From positions 1 through 52,692 of the forward strand of contig JANQJB010000064.1 in the NCBI GenBank assembly GCA_028281865.1: DNA of 52,692 bases, written 5' to 3'. Source of the DNA: Marinagarivorans sp. GTDB taxonomy: Bacteria; Pseudomonadota; Gammaproteobacteria; Pseudomonadales; Cellvibrionaceae. Below are positions 1-9,728 of this stretch, in pieces (the stretch's first letter is position 1; every line of letters begins with the position of its first letter). Made by a program: the position numbers and the translations under genes. The notes beneath the pieces were generated by a model. It had not been told where the DNA came from, made no database searches, and worked only from the letters and a program-made list of their open reading frames with translations.

Positions 1-753
1 GTTTTCAAAATAACCCCGCCCAAAGCGTCCTTCCAAAAAGCCGTGAAAATTGTGTTTGAGGTTTATTGAAAGCATTAACCCTAATGATGCATTTAAAGAT
101 TGCGCTTTCAGGTCGGTAATCTGGGTCACTTCGGTATTGATAAATGATGGTGTAAAAACTACTTGAGTGGGGTTTTCTAATTTAAGACGTTGGTATGTCC
201 AGCTTCCCAGCAAGCTCGTAGACAAGGCGTAATGATCGCTGAGTTCGGGTTTATTTAGGAAAAAGTGATCAAATAAAGATTTACCATTAAAAGTGTATAA
301 GTTATGTATGCCAAATAATTCCAATTTAGTTGACTTAGATTTTTCTATAAAACGAGATTCCCGCCCCGGCCCAACTAAATTTTCGGCCTCGGTTTGAAAG
401 TTTTCCAAGGTTTGATAATTGAGGTTAAATCGCGAATGCCTAAATTTTTTATAAGAGAAAATCAAATCTTGTGTTTCAGTTTCCTGGTCATTTTCAATCG
501 GATCGATCGCATAACCAACTTCGATGCCGTTGATTTCAGCAAAAACACCGAATCGTTCATTATTTTTAGGTTCTAATAGAAAGTTAATTTTGGACCCAGC
601 ACCGTTTGCCCCGCGATAAACCAGCGAGTGGACGGTTTGCGGCTCCGACAATGTGAACCGGAGTGAATCGAGTCTTAACTCGAATGCCTGGCTATGCGAA
701 ACACAGCCAACCAATAACAATGCAGAGAGCAGGAAATTTCTCATCTCGTTCAT
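1..753 (-). CDS. Exported protein of unknown function, 3' end cut off by window edge (possibly DUF4421-like)
   Basis: Reading the minus strand from an ATG at 753 gives 251 codons with no stop to the window edge, so the gene continues to the left. The protein begins with a signal peptide (MRNFLLSALLLVGC after a second in-frame Met at codon 4); LVGC could be a lipobox, or cleavage could follow SQA. The rest alternates polar and hydrophobic residues in a way that suits an outer-membrane beta-barrel (for example YKKFRHSRFNLNYQ and SLNASLGLMLSIN). The arrangement is reminiscent of DUF4421 proteins, but that family call is from memory of its general look and is weak. A weak AGGTTGAG precedes the first ATG. 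Short plus-strand reading frames over this stretch are shadows. Confidence 0.6.
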   Translation of the reverse strand, partial: MNEMRNFLLSALLLVGCVSHSQAFELRLDSLRFTLSEPQTVHSLVYRGANGAGSKINFLLEPKNNERFGVFAEINGIEVGYAIDPIENDQETETQDLIFSYKKFRHSRFNLNYQTLENFQTEAENLVGPGRESRFIEKSKSTKLELFGIHNLYTFNGKSLFDHFFLNKPELSDHYALSTSLLGSWTYQRLKLENPTQVVFTPSFINTEVTQITDLKAQSLNASLGLMLSINLKHNFHGFLEGRFGRGYFEN

Positions 754-961
754 CTCAACCTACAGAAAGCTTTTTTATTTTCCGTTGTTGACGCTTGAGT
801 TCGTGTTTAGTTACACGATTCATAAAACAATAAATTTTTAAGGCCAGTATTCCTCAAGACGTGGCATTAAAAACTTTCTTATAACAGCTTGTTTGTAACA
901 ACACTATAATATTGAGCCCATTAAAATAATTAAATAAAGGCAGGAAAAACTAAAGACAGGA

Positions 962-989
962 AAGCTCAGTGTCGGTGGACACTGAGCTT
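962..989 (-). terminator. Strong hairpin downstream of the DUF1592/DUF1552 operon
   Basis: A perfect 12-bp stem (AAGCTCAGTGTC at 962-973 pairing with 978-989) closes a GGTG tetraloop. On the minus strand it lies about 95 bases after the DUF1552 stop codon and is followed by a moderately T-rich run (TCCTGTCTTTAGTTTTTCC), so it probably ends that operon. The rest of 754-1082 holds no gene that I can see. Confidence 0.6.
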
Positions 990-1082
990 GGCAGGAGGAA
1001 TACTAATCAATACGGCATAAAGATGCCAGCGGAATTAAACCTTGTTCTCACTTAAACCTCTTATCACGACACCTTGAACCGA

Positions 1083-2465
1083 CTAGGCTTTGATAACGTT
1101 CGCTAGCGTTCCCTTATCATATTTCGGGCTAATGAAGTTCCCGGGTTCGAAGCCAAAAGCATCGATAAAATTGGCGAGTAATTTAGTTTGCGGGCGATTG
1201 TTATCACGATTGTGATTGCCACCCTCAACATGATTAAGCCCCATCTTAAAGTAGCCACCACCACCGGCAATGATATTACATTGGTCGTACCAGTTATGGT
1301 CACCGGAAACTTCTGTAAACCAATAAACAATCGAATTGTCGAGCAAGGTTTTGCCGTTTGCCTCTTCAACTCCATCGAATAATTTCATTAGGCGCAAAAA
1401 TACCTCGACACGAAACCGCTGTACCGCATTCATCATGCCGACGTTGCCGTTATTGTGCGTTGCGCCATGGTAGCCGCCATTTACCCCGTCAAGGAAAGAC
1501 GCCTGGCCCGCCCACAAATGGCTCATCCATTGTGCGCCGGCAATCCGCGTAATATCACAACTAAAAATAATTTGAGCTAGACGTGAATAACTTTCAATCG
1601 CGAAATCCCATCGATCTCCCCCGCTATTTAAACTCGGGTCGATATTGCAGGAACCACCCGCTTGATTAGACGCTGCTTCAGCACTTTTAAATTGCCGTTC
1701 AAGTTCTGAAATAGAATCAAGATGTGCCTCCATACGCATGCTATCCTCTCGGCCTAATTTACCCTGCAAACGTTTAAGGCTGGATGTTAAGTGATTTAGC
1801 ACGCTGAATTTCGGCCCGTAGTCGATAACCGGGGCATTTCCACCGAGGTTAAATATATCTTTATAAAGGTCTTCTGGCATTTGATGACGCTGCTGTACGA
1901 CGCCGTTTTTAAAGGATATCGATTTCCAAACTGGATCATTGGTGTGGCCCTTATTCTGCCAACCCATTCGAATATCTGTGCGAGGTGTTTTAACATTATT
2001 CTCGGTCAGTTTCCTTGCCAACCATTGGTCTAGACTGTCGTGGCCATTAAAACCATTGGCGCCTTTCCACAAGTGTGAATACTGGTTAGATACTCCTTTT
2101 TGGGCGGACCAACCGGAGAGCATTGTCATACCAGAAGCCTTATGACCGCCCGAAAGTGGTGAATCGTAGGCGGCACTATTGGTCAGGCCACGTATGCAAG
2201 TCATGCGATCGGCCATCTCATTCAAGCCTGACATGGCGCCGGTCCACTCCAATTTGCTCTGTTTCTTCGGCAGCCAAGTCGCGACAATATTGCGTTTAGG
2301 CAAGATAGGCATATACCAGTAAAAAAAACGCAACGGTACACCGCCGCTAACAGTCGCTGCGTCAGCTTCGGTGACTGGGATAAAGGGATAAAGTGCAGTA
2401 ACTGCAGCGCTACCGCCAATCCGGTTCAGAAGTGCGCGACGTGTATATTTTTTATCAATAGACAT
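1083..2465 (-). CDS. TAT-exported DUF1552 protein
   Basis: The 460-residue protein starts with a twin-arginine signal (TRRALL, Arg9-Arg10, then a hydrophobic stretch ending near VTEADA), so it is probably exported folded to the periplasm. The body matches the DUF1552 family as I know it (WYMPILPKRN near the N-terminus, conserved MLSGWSAQKG, late WFTEVSGDHNWYD and GGNHNRDNNRPQTKLLANF segments). DUF1552 genes are commonly found beside DUF1592/DUF1588 cytochrome-like genes, as here; the biochemical role is unknown. The start at 2465 is preferred over a longer reading because AGGAG sits 7 bases upstream and the TAT signal then starts at the N-terminus. The SD overlaps the TAG stop of the upstream gene, so the two are probably translationally coupled. 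Confidence 0.85.
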   Translation of the reverse strand: MSIDKKYTRRALLNRIGGSAAVTALYPFIPVTEADAATVSGGVPLRFFYWYMPILPKRNIVATWLPKKQSKLEWTGAMSGLNEMADRMTCIRGLTNSAAYDSPLSGGHKASGMTMLSGWSAQKGVSNQYSHLWKGANGFNGHDSLDQWLARKLTENNVKTPRTDIRMGWQNKGHTNDPVWKSISFKNGVVQQRHQMPEDLYKDIFNLGGNAPVIDYGPKFSVLNHLTSSLKRLQGKLGREDSMRMEAHLDSISELERQFKSAEAASNQAGGSCNIDPSLNSGGDRWDFAIESYSRLAQIIFSCDITRIAGAQWMSHLWAGQASFLDGVNGGYHGATHNNGNVGMMNAVQRFRVEVFLRLMKLFDGVEEANGKTLLDNSIVYWFTEVSGDHNWYDQCNIIAGGGGYFKMGLNHVEGGNHNRDNNRPQTKLLANFIDAFGFEPGNFISPKYDKGTLANVIKA

Positions 2466-2475
2466 AGCGATACTC

Positions 2476-4131
2476 CTATTCTGGATTGCGGAAGCGAAAT
2501 GCATTGCTTTCAGCAACAGCGAGGATCAGCTCTTTAAGCGATAGATCCCGCGCCTGAAACTCGTAAGCAAGCTTATCCACTGCACATTGATCGGCCTCTG
2601 TTGGATAGCGGCCGAACGCATAGCGAAACCAAAACTCGGCATAACAAGACTGCGCTTTGGTGCTAGTCGCCACAAGATCACTAAGGGTAATAGCGCCTTC
2701 AAATTCGCCGATAATATCGGAAGGATCGGTGTTCACTTCAACAATTTCACCGGTGTCGTCAATTGCCTGTTGAGTACCGTTACCCAAAATATAGTTCTCG
2801 CGATAAGCACCAAATTGATCGTATTTTTCAAAGCCGAAGCCCACTGGATCTAACAGCGTATGGCAGCCTGCACAACCGGGAACCTCCAGATGAAATTTTT
2901 TCAATTCCTCCACTTTGGACATATTGGGATCGTTTGGTAAAAGCGGAAACAAATCTTGAACGTCAGCACCCGGGACCGGAAACGACTGACACATAATTTG
3001 ATTGCGGAAGAATGCACCTCTAATAGTCGGCTGCGGCCCATTTTCTTCCGCTCCGTGCACAAGATAAGCAAGGCGGGTCATAATTCCTGAGCGCTGCGCA
3101 TCCAAGGTCACTTCAGTGCCGCCTCGATAACGGTTGCCACTGAGCGTGCCGGGGTTTATATCGTAATTTTCGGCTATGTCTTCGGTGAGGAAAGCCTTTC
3201 TCGATGTCATAAGGCCTATAAAATCACCGTCTTCAACGAGTGTTATATGGCTCGCAAAACGCTGCGTTTCAGCATAGGCCGACTCAATACTCAAACCAAC
3301 CCCTACTAGAGGGTTGCGCAAAAACTCCAACTCGCTCGGCTCGATAAATGCCATCCAACCCTTATAAAACTCGTCGAGACCTCCGACAGCGCGCTCGTCG
3401 TCAAGCATCTTAAGCGCTTGAGCACGCACACCTGCTTTAGTATCCAGCGCTCCGCTCTCTGCCACGCCGATCAACTCGGCGTCGGGAGCGCGATTCCAAA
3501 TAAGCAACGCGAGTTTATTGGCGATTTCCAAGCCACTGAGCTGCTCACGCTGATCCACATCTTCTTCGTATTGATATAGCGTACGACCGTCGAGTACCAA
3601 CGCTGCAGTCACTCTTTCAATTGCATCGGGGCCCATACCGGCCTCTTGGGCAAGGCTGACAAACTCATTCGCCTCCGCATTATCGAGCGACTTGCGAAAC
3701 AACGCGGAGCCGTATTTTTTTGCGTAATCGCGTATACAGGAGTCATCGGAGCTGTTGCAGTTCATTAGCTTGTCAAAATCGTCCGACGCTAATGCAGCGA
3801 TAGTTTCAGCGACTTCAAGGTAATTTTTTAAATTTTTGACACCCATTAACGCACCAGCATTATTAGCAAACCCTGCCGTTGCTTGGTCTTCCGGCAACAT
3901 AGCAACAATGCTTTCAGTATTGATATCGAGCGAATTAAAGGTATCGACTAGAAGGTTCGACAATTGTTTTGCCGTTAACAAGCGCATAGGCGCATTGTCG
4001 TGGCCTGCGTCGCTGCAATTGGGTTGCGAGAGCGCAACGCCTGAGGAGGAAGAGGACCCTATCTGATCGTCCGTAGTGCCGCCGCAGGAGGCTAGCACAG
4101 CACATAGAAATGGCACGATTAGTTTTTTCAC
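2476..4131 (-). CDS. DUF1592/DUF1588/DUF1585-type lipoprotein with one haem c motif
   Basis: The 551-residue protein starts at GTG with AGGAG 8 bases upstream. An LASC lipobox places the lipidated cysteine at residue 16. The central and C-terminal parts match the DUF1592-DUF1588-DUF1585 arrangement: NKLALLIWNRAPDAEL, RLAYLVHGAEENGPQPTIRG, then CAGCH at 420-424 followed by LLDPVGFGFEKYDQFGAYR, and a C-terminal QSCYAEFWFRYAFGR segment. CxxCH is the c-type haem attachment motif, suggesting a membrane-anchored periplasmic redox protein; the substrate is unknown. It is transcribed with the DUF1552 gene, whose start lies 10 bases beyond its stop. The pairing is well known in Planctomycetes and also seen in marine Proteobacteria. 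Confidence 0.85.
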   Translation of the reverse strand: MKKLIVPFLCAVLASCGGTTDDQIGSSSSSGVALSQPNCSDAGHDNAPMRLLTAKQLSNLLVDTFNSLDINTESIVAMLPEDQATAGFANNAGALMGVKNLKNYLEVAETIAALASDDFDKLMNCNSSDDSCIRDYAKKYGSALFRKSLDNAEANEFVSLAQEAGMGPDAIERVTAALVLDGRTLYQYEEDVDQREQLSGLEIANKLALLIWNRAPDAELIGVAESGALDTKAGVRAQALKMLDDERAVGGLDEFYKGWMAFIEPSELEFLRNPLVGVGLSIESAYAETQRFASHITLVEDGDFIGLMTSRKAFLTEDIAENYDINPGTLSGNRYRGGTEVTLDAQRSGIMTRLAYLVHGAEENGPQPTIRGAFFRNQIMCQSFPVPGADVQDLFPLLPNDPNMSKVEELKKFHLEVPGCAGCHTLLDPVGFGFEKYDQFGAYRENYILGNGTQQAIDDTGEIVEVNTDPSDIIGEFEGAITLSDLVATSTKAQSCYAEFWFRYAFGRYPTEADQCAVDKLAYEFQARDLSLKELILAVAESNAFRFRNPE

Positions 4132-4166
4132 CCAGAAACTCCTATTGAGAATAGCTTATTACGCTT

Positions 4167-4331
4167 CTACTTCATTGCGTTAATTTTCAGCAGCTCCGGC
4201 ATCGTATGTATTACAGCAGAAACTTCGACTAAAGATTGTAATCGAAAAAAATTACTTCCAAACCTAAAGATATATTCATAAGTGGTTATAGTAAATATGA
4301 TCAGCAGTACATATATTGCGATGACGCTCAT
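4167..4331 (-). CDS. Small membrane protein candidate, 54 residues
   Basis: An ATG at 4331 opens 54 codons ending in TAG, 35 bases before the GTG start of the DUF1592 lipoprotein gene and on the same strand. Residues 2-22 are strongly hydrophobic (VIAIYVLLIIFTITTYEY), followed by a mixed, amphipathic tail rich in Leu, Val and basic residues. This looks like a single-pass membrane peptide and could be the first gene of the operon. The Shine-Dalgarno is poor (AGAAAAAA), which lowers confidence. I do not recognise a family. Confidence 0.35.
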   Translation of the reverse strand: MSVIAIYVLLIIFTITTYEYIFRFGSNFFRLQSLVEVSAVIHTMPELLKINAMK

Positions 4332-4877
4332 TTTTTTCTAAACATTCTTTTAATGTGATCGGCGTCTATCTAGTTGAGAGAACTTCGTCATTTTAAAAGA
4401 ACACAAAACTCCAGATGGTATTGACGCAGGCCAATATTCTCACTCCTCCAAGTCCAAGCGCATACCTCGTGGCACAACGTCAAGAAAGCATCGGTGGATA
4501 TGTCGCATTCAGCGAAAATAATTCGACCTTATAAGCCTTTGCAGCAATGGCAAAAAGCCCTCAATGTCTTGCGCACGCAAAAAGAATACTGCGTATTGCC
4601 AGTATGCAAATCAAAAGCCTTTAACCTTCGCTAGGGAGACGAGCCAACTTCCTGAGAAAAGTTGTGAAAAAAAAGAATCATGTAAGGCGCATATGATTAT
4701 CAAAGTCACATAGCAAACGCTATTTTTACACGCCATTATTTTAAACACTTACTTTTATGATGTGATTAAAGTCAATCTCCACCAAAATACTAAAAATTGA
4801 TAAACATAGTATCCTGGCGGAGATATTTAGCTTGTTAAATTTATATAAATTCGGCTAACAAACCACAAGCTAGCGAG
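4332..4877. other. Intergenic stretch, 546 bp
   Basis: No convincing gene. A 44-codon plus-strand frame starts at 4500 (ATG, GGTGG close upstream) and ends near 4634, but nothing supports it beyond length. The left end probably carries the promoter of the DUF1592 operon. Confidence 0.4.
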
Positions 4878-7800
4878 CTAGCACGGTCCAATTAACTTCC
4901 AGTTTCCATTGACTTTCCCTTTATTATTAATCGGCTTTTTCTTTTTATTGGCTTTCTTGGCTTCAAATAATTTATTTTGTAGCTTCACTCGACTACCTTT
5001 TTGATACTGCGTATTCTTATTCCAGTTAAGAACACTTGTACACTGCGAAACAGGAAGCTTTTTGAAAGTTACAGAAATTGAGCCGTTGGCCCTCACGTTG
5101 GAGTATACGTAACGAGAAGCCGGAGTAATATTTGCGCCGTCGACTGTGAGCTGATCAACTTCGTAACCAGCATCAGGGACGATATCAAACGTTTGATCCG
5201 ATCCCTCAACTACGGAAACTGTTCCGCTTGGAGTAATACTTCCATTCCCCGTTGCAGTGGCCTGTATATCAAATGTTGCAACTGGAGGACCGTGCCTAAA
5301 GGTAACATTTACAGTTTTATTGGCGTTTACCGCAAGTAGGGTAAAGTCACCCCTGACAATTACTGGGTTTCCATCAATACTAGCATTTGCAATAGCAAAG
5401 CCCGGGTTGGGCGTTATTGTGAAATGCTGTGCGCCCCCTTCAGTGACAGGAACAATACCGTTGGGGCTAATTGTGCCGTTGGCACCGGCAGTAGCAGTAA
5501 CATCAAATGTTGCCGGTGTACTGCAAGGTCCGATCACCTTCCAAAAGCCCGGGGTGACATCGGGTTTTTTATTTTTATTTTTATTGTTTACATTTTTCTT
5601 GGCTTCATAAATAACACCTTGATATAAAACCTTTTTGCCTTTTTTCCATTTGTTGCTCTTCCAAGCGGGAATTCCAGAGCAAGATCCAGGCACTGCTTCG
5701 AAGTTTACGTGAATCGTACTGTTGGCATTTAGTTCGTTATAAAAGTGAGGGCTAGTTGGATGATCTAGCAGAGTACCATCAACAAAAACTTCGCTGACTT
5801 GAAAGCCATTATTCGGGGTAATATTAAACTCAAATGGATCACACTCTACATTCCCTGGAAATAACAAACCACTTGGCACTATATTGCCATTGGTGCCGGA
5901 GCTAGCGTCAATTTCGTAACTTTTGACAAACTCAGCGTCGATAACATGGTTGGCATGCACCGCTGCAATCCTCAGCTGGTCTTCAGGGCAGCGGATATCA
6001 CTTCCGTATACGCCGGCTGTGGCTTCTCCATTTACAATCACTCGATTTAGATAGTGGTCATGATCAGCCCTAAAGTTAAACGTGCGTGACTCGCCCGCAT
6101 TAACGCCAACAGTCGTGTCCCCTCCGTCAACAGCAATATTACCACCCGTTGTAGCCGCAATTTGTAGATCGTGAGTTTCAGGTCTTATTGTTTTAATTTC
6201 AATATATTGGGCTCCAGGAGCAGCATCAAAATCATTAATAAAACTTCTATCGTTCGCTGATAGGTTTTGCGGGACTCCATTGATATATACATCATCTAAC
6301 TCGTAACCGTTCTCAACTTCAAAAGTAAAAGTAACAGGTGAAAGATCTGTCGGGTCAGGGTTTCGCCACCTGCCGTATCGGTCTGACACGCCTCGGCTTG
6401 CGCGACCGATACGGATACCCTCGTCGCCCCTTATCAGTGGTTGTTTGTCTTCAACTCCACAGTTACCAAGCAAGGTCCACGGAGCTCGGTCTGTAAGGTT
6501 CCAAAGAATATTACCGTTTTGATTCCCCAATCCGAACGCGCGGTTGATTGGGTATACCCCCGGGATTCCGCCGCTATTCCGCTCCCATAGTTTATTATTT
6601 CTTATTACGAGCGAGTCGTTATTTTGCTCGCCTAGCACCCAGTGGCTTGGTGATCCAAGTGGATTAGTTGCGGTGCAGTCTTGAGCAGGTGCGGAGCATC
6701 GTTCGACCAAAGTCCAAATGTCGGGTCGTTGATCAGGTGTAAGAAATACCAGAGGGTCCACTCGACCACCTCTTACCCAGTTATCCCAGATTTCTCTATT
6801 AGCTATAATCTGTGCTCGGGGAACGCTGGCCATATAAATATTATCGCCATCACGAACCAGGTCACCAACATAGCCATAAATAGCATTCCATCGATATGTC
6901 TCCACTCGCCCCTCTGAGCAAAGGTATCCCGGAATACGCATAGATTCGACAACGAGTTCAAAATCTCCTTTGGTCAGATCTACTTCGTGTTCACGCGTAT
7001 ACGCATTACGGCTTTCATAAATTGTTGTGCCACTTTGTGTTAGTTTGATATAGCTAGTTATAAAACCTGGTTTATTCTCAATAAAAAAAGTTACATGGGT
7101 GTCAGACTCAGACGCCACCTCAAAGTCAACCTCCCGCATGTGCATACCATTCAGTTCTGATTGCTTGTCTAGCTCAAAAACTTGAAAACGCGTTTTTTCA
7201 CTTTGGCCGCCAAACTTATGGTTTGCATAAATCTCTACTCCCTGATCCACGAAAATATGACCATTGCTAATGATCTGTTCATCTACTCGACGCTTTGTTT
7301 CAACAGAAACAATATTGGGCTCGAACGTGGTTTTTACCGAAAAAGTTCTGCGTGTATCGAAAGGCCCTTGTGAGACAAGCTCGCCATCAACAAGCATTTT
7401 AATGCTATAAGACTTACCAAACAGCGGTGTTACTTGAAACGTAATAGGTTCGCCTACCGCAGCAGTTTCTCTGCGTCCGCGATTAAAATGCAAATCATCT
7501 TCATTAAAATCAAAAAATACTGGTTTTCTCGGGCGCTTTCCTATTTCAAATGTAAATACGTCTCCTACACGGGAAATATTTTTAATAGAAAGCCCAGAAG
7601 GCGTACCGTCCCACCAGTTTGAATTTGGAATGGACTTCCCGTCAAACCTGTCTTTATAGCTTTCACGAAATAAATCCCCACCCAAGAATAGAGGAAGAGT
7701 TCCCTCAACCCCCGGATTTCCCTCTAGTTGTTTGAGGCCATCTGCTTGAACCAAGTAACGCCCAAAGTGCAATCCAGCACTTTGGTCTTTAAATTCGTTG

Positions 7801-9170
7801 ACACCTGTATCAAATATGTAGTCATAGTTTTCCGTGTGCCAAATCATAAGTCCCTCGTCAGGGCTTGATGCGAAATAGGGCATTCCCGTTCTAGGGTCTA
7901 CAGAAGTAAGATCAGTTCTAGGTGCTCTCGTACGCGCCTCAATATAAAAGCATTCAAAAACTGGAGATTTTGGCTTGCAGTATTTATATGATCGATTAAC
8001 GTTCGGCACTGAGCCATCGGCGTTTGGGTCAATGGTAAAGACGGTTCCTTCGGCAGCATCGATCAAGTCTTTTGACTCCTCCCAGCCAAGTCGTTCCCGA
8101 TCAAATGCATTAATCGGAGATGGTGCTGACTCGAAGGTAGATGTCGCCATTAAATCATATTGCCCGATTGCCGCAGATCGAAATTCGTCTCCCACCGGTT
8201 CCATTGTTCGGGTTGATGTGACGCCATCGGCTAAAAGAAAAACATCATAGGGACGCTGCGTATCGTAGTAATCTTTTAGTCCCAACAGAGAGTGACCTGA
8301 TTCATGTGCCAGCAATCCAAGCTGAGGAAAATCATTTGTTATGCTGCCATCACCAAGCCGTCTCCCGATATTCATAATATGGGCATTGCCAACTGTGCTC
8401 GTTTCTCCTCCTGGGGATCTCACGTTTTGTTTTACAAGGTTGGCGCGAGGCCAAAGCCCCTGAAGAGATACGCGATTAATATCATATTTTCCTACATACA
8501 TAACGTTAAAAAACTGAATAAGATTTGACGCATCGTCAGTAAGATTTGTGTCGTTATCGAGTCTGCGAGCTGCCTGCTTCCAAAAAGGGTCGAGGGTAAT
8601 AGGTAAATCTTCAGTCGCGTGCACATGCGTGAGGCTTGAAAAGTCAAACGGGCTAAATTTATCAACAAAGCCCCCACTTTCAAAAAGCTGATAGCCCCCG
8701 GCGGAGTTTTGCAGGACCTTGGTAATATCTTCTATCAAGTCCGCCATTGGGCCTGATAGCTCATAATTACCACTGCTTCCAAGGAAATCATCCTTATGAG
8801 TCCTATCGTAATGGCTTAAATCATCGGCTAGCCGGACCAATACTACTGCACTGGTAAATTCAATATGGCCATTAGATACGTGCTCTATGTAGTCCTTAAA
8901 AGAACCAGCCGTTGATATTTGAACGCTCTTGCGATTGGTATAGCCTGTGTAGTCTTTAGCAGTAACGAGATTAGCTGCATGAATGGCCTGCTCCACGTCG
9001 TCAAACCTCTGATCATCAAACTCTACTAGCACAGTGAGTCCGTGAATGACTTGAGTTGGCGTGGAACCGTGCCCAGGGTGGGCAAATGACAGGTTACACA
9101 AGATAAGAGAAAGGAATAAACATAAAAGCGGAACTATATTTCTTTTATGATCCTGGTTCCAATTAATCAT
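4878..9170 (-). CDS. Secreted M6-type metalloprotease with bacterial repeat domains and two chitin-binding modules
   Basis: The 1430-residue protein begins with a signal peptide ending SFA before HPGHG. Zinc site HESGH at 289-293 continues as SLLGLKD, giving HExxHxxGxxD with Asp300 as third ligand, the M6 (immune inhibitor A-like) arrangement. The C-terminal third has about four repeats of the type found in divergent InlB/Flg_new families (NGNIVPSG, NGTISPNG, NGSITPSG) and two chitin-binding type 3 (CBM5/12) modules, near 1160-1215 and 1380-1430, each with AWKSNKWKKGKKV or NWNKNTQYQKGSRV and a closing WKxIGPC. The likely role is extracellular proteolysis of protein bound to chitin or similar polymers. 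The start at 9170 is chosen because AGGAG lies 8 bases upstream and it starts the signal peptide directly; an upstream start at 9218 adds 16 unlikely residues. Confidence 0.85.
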   Translation of the reverse strand: MINWNQDHKRNIVPLLCLFLSLILCNLSFAHPGHGSTPTQVIHGLTVLVEFDDQRFDDVEQAIHAANLVTAKDYTGYTNRKSVQISTAGSFKDYIEHVSNGHIEFTSAVVLVRLADDLSHYDRTHKDDFLGSSGNYELSGPMADLIEDITKVLQNSAGGYQLFESGGFVDKFSPFDFSSLTHVHATEDLPITLDPFWKQAARRLDNDTNLTDDASNLIQFFNVMYVGKYDINRVSLQGLWPRANLVKQNVRSPGGETSTVGNAHIMNIGRRLGDGSITNDFPQLGLLAHESGHSLLGLKDYYDTQRPYDVFLLADGVTSTRTMEPVGDEFRSAAIGQYDLMATSTFESAPSPINAFDRERLGWEESKDLIDAAEGTVFTIDPNADGSVPNVNRSYKYCKPKSPVFECFYIEARTRAPRTDLTSVDPRTGMPYFASSPDEGLMIWHTENYDYIFDTGVNEFKDQSAGLHFGRYLVQADGLKQLEGNPGVEGTLPLFLGGDLFRESYKDRFDGKSIPNSNWWDGTPSGLSIKNISRVGDVFTFEIGKRPRKPVFFDFNEDDLHFNRGRRETAAVGEPITFQVTPLFGKSYSIKMLVDGELVSQGPFDTRRTFSVKTTFEPNIVSVETKRRVDEQIISNGHIFVDQGVEIYANHKFGGQSEKTRFQVFELDKQSELNGMHMREVDFEVASESDTHVTFFIENKPGFITSYIKLTQSGTTIYESRNAYTREHEVDLTKGDFELVVESMRIPGYLCSEGRVETYRWNAIYGYVGDLVRDGDNIYMASVPRAQIIANREIWDNWVRGGRVDPLVFLTPDQRPDIWTLVERCSAPAQDCTATNPLGSPSHWVLGEQNNDSLVIRNNKLWERNSGGIPGVYPINRAFGLGNQNGNILWNLTDRAPWTLLGNCGVEDKQPLIRGDEGIRIGRASRGVSDRYGRWRNPDPTDLSPVTFTFEVENGYELDDVYINGVPQNLSANDRSFINDFDAAPGAQYIEIKTIRPETHDLQIAATTGGNIAVDGGDTTVGVNAGESRTFNFRADHDHYLNRVIVNGEATAGVYGSDIRCPEDQLRIAAVHANHVIDAEFVKSYEIDASSGTNGNIVPSGLLFPGNVECDPFEFNITPNNGFQVSEVFVDGTLLDHPTSPHFYNELNANSTIHVNFEAVPGSCSGIPAWKSNKWKKGKKVLYQGVIYEAKKNVNNKNKNKKPDVTPGFWKVIGPCSTPATFDVTATAGANGTISPNGIVPVTEGGAQHFTITPNPGFAIANASIDGNPVIVRGDFTLLAVNANKTVNVTFRHGPPVATFDIQATATGNGSITPSGTVSVVEGSDQTFDIVPDAGYEVDQLTVDGANITPASRYVYSNVRANGSISVTFKKLPVSQCTSVLNWNKNTQYQKGSRVKLQNKLFEAKKANKKKKPINNKGKVNGNWKLIGPC

Positions 9171-9286
9171 AAGGTTTTCTCCTGATATATAAATTACAAA
9201 AAGTGCTTTGACTTCCAATTTTTTGGCTTAAGTGTTTATGGTTGTGCAGATAAAAATTTAGCTGTTAAACAAGCTACGCAAATACT

Positions 9287-9388
9287 TTAAAAAGATTGGG
9301 GAATCTGCCTGTCAATGCCCTGGCAAGAGACTTTCCATAGGTAGAGAGAAATAACAAAAAAGATTAAAGCTATTAAGAACTTTGACAT
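9287..9388 (-). CDS. Small membrane peptide candidate, 33 residues
   Basis: An ATG at 9388 has GGAG 7 bases upstream and opens 33 codons ending in TAA, 116 bases before the metalloprotease start on the same strand. The peptide begins MSKFLIALIFFVISLYLW, a single hydrophobic segment, then a short polar tail with one Cys. Good SD, a coherent hydrophobic helix and position upstream of a secreted enzyme make it plausible, but AT-rich DNA readily produces such frames. No family is recognised. Confidence 0.35.
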   Translation of the reverse strand: MSKFLIALIFFVISLYLWKVSCQGIDRQIPQSF

Positions 9389-9695
9389 CACGACACTCCA
9401 ATTAACACGCTAAATCAATAAAGCATTAGCGTTAAACAAAAAAATTTTTCAAGGAGAATCGGCACAAAAAAAACAAGAACAATATTTTTATTAATTATTT
9501 TTTAGTTAAAGTCCATTACAAATCTAATTACTCGTAAATAATATGATCAATTAAAAATGCGCAAAATATTTTAAGACCGGTATTCAATCAAAGCGGCCTT
9601 CACAATATATAACGCAAAAAACTACAGCACTTTACCTTAACAAAAAACAAGCAAGTGCAGTTATCGCACTGATCCTTTAACTAGAATTTAACTAT

Positions 9696-9728
9696 AAACT
9701 AACCATAAACTAACCATAAACTAACCAT
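9696..9728. repeat. Three tandem copies of an 11-bp unit
   Basis: AAACTAACCAT occurs at 9696-9706, 9707-9717 and 9718-9728 without gaps, preceded by a degenerate partial copy. The 11-bp period is close to one helical turn, so a protein binding each copy would sit on one face of the DNA. Confidence 0.75.

Noticed and set aside
1103-2419. Short frames antisense or out of frame over the DUF1552 gene
   Set aside because: They fall entirely inside a well-supported gene and lack ribosome sites or family features.
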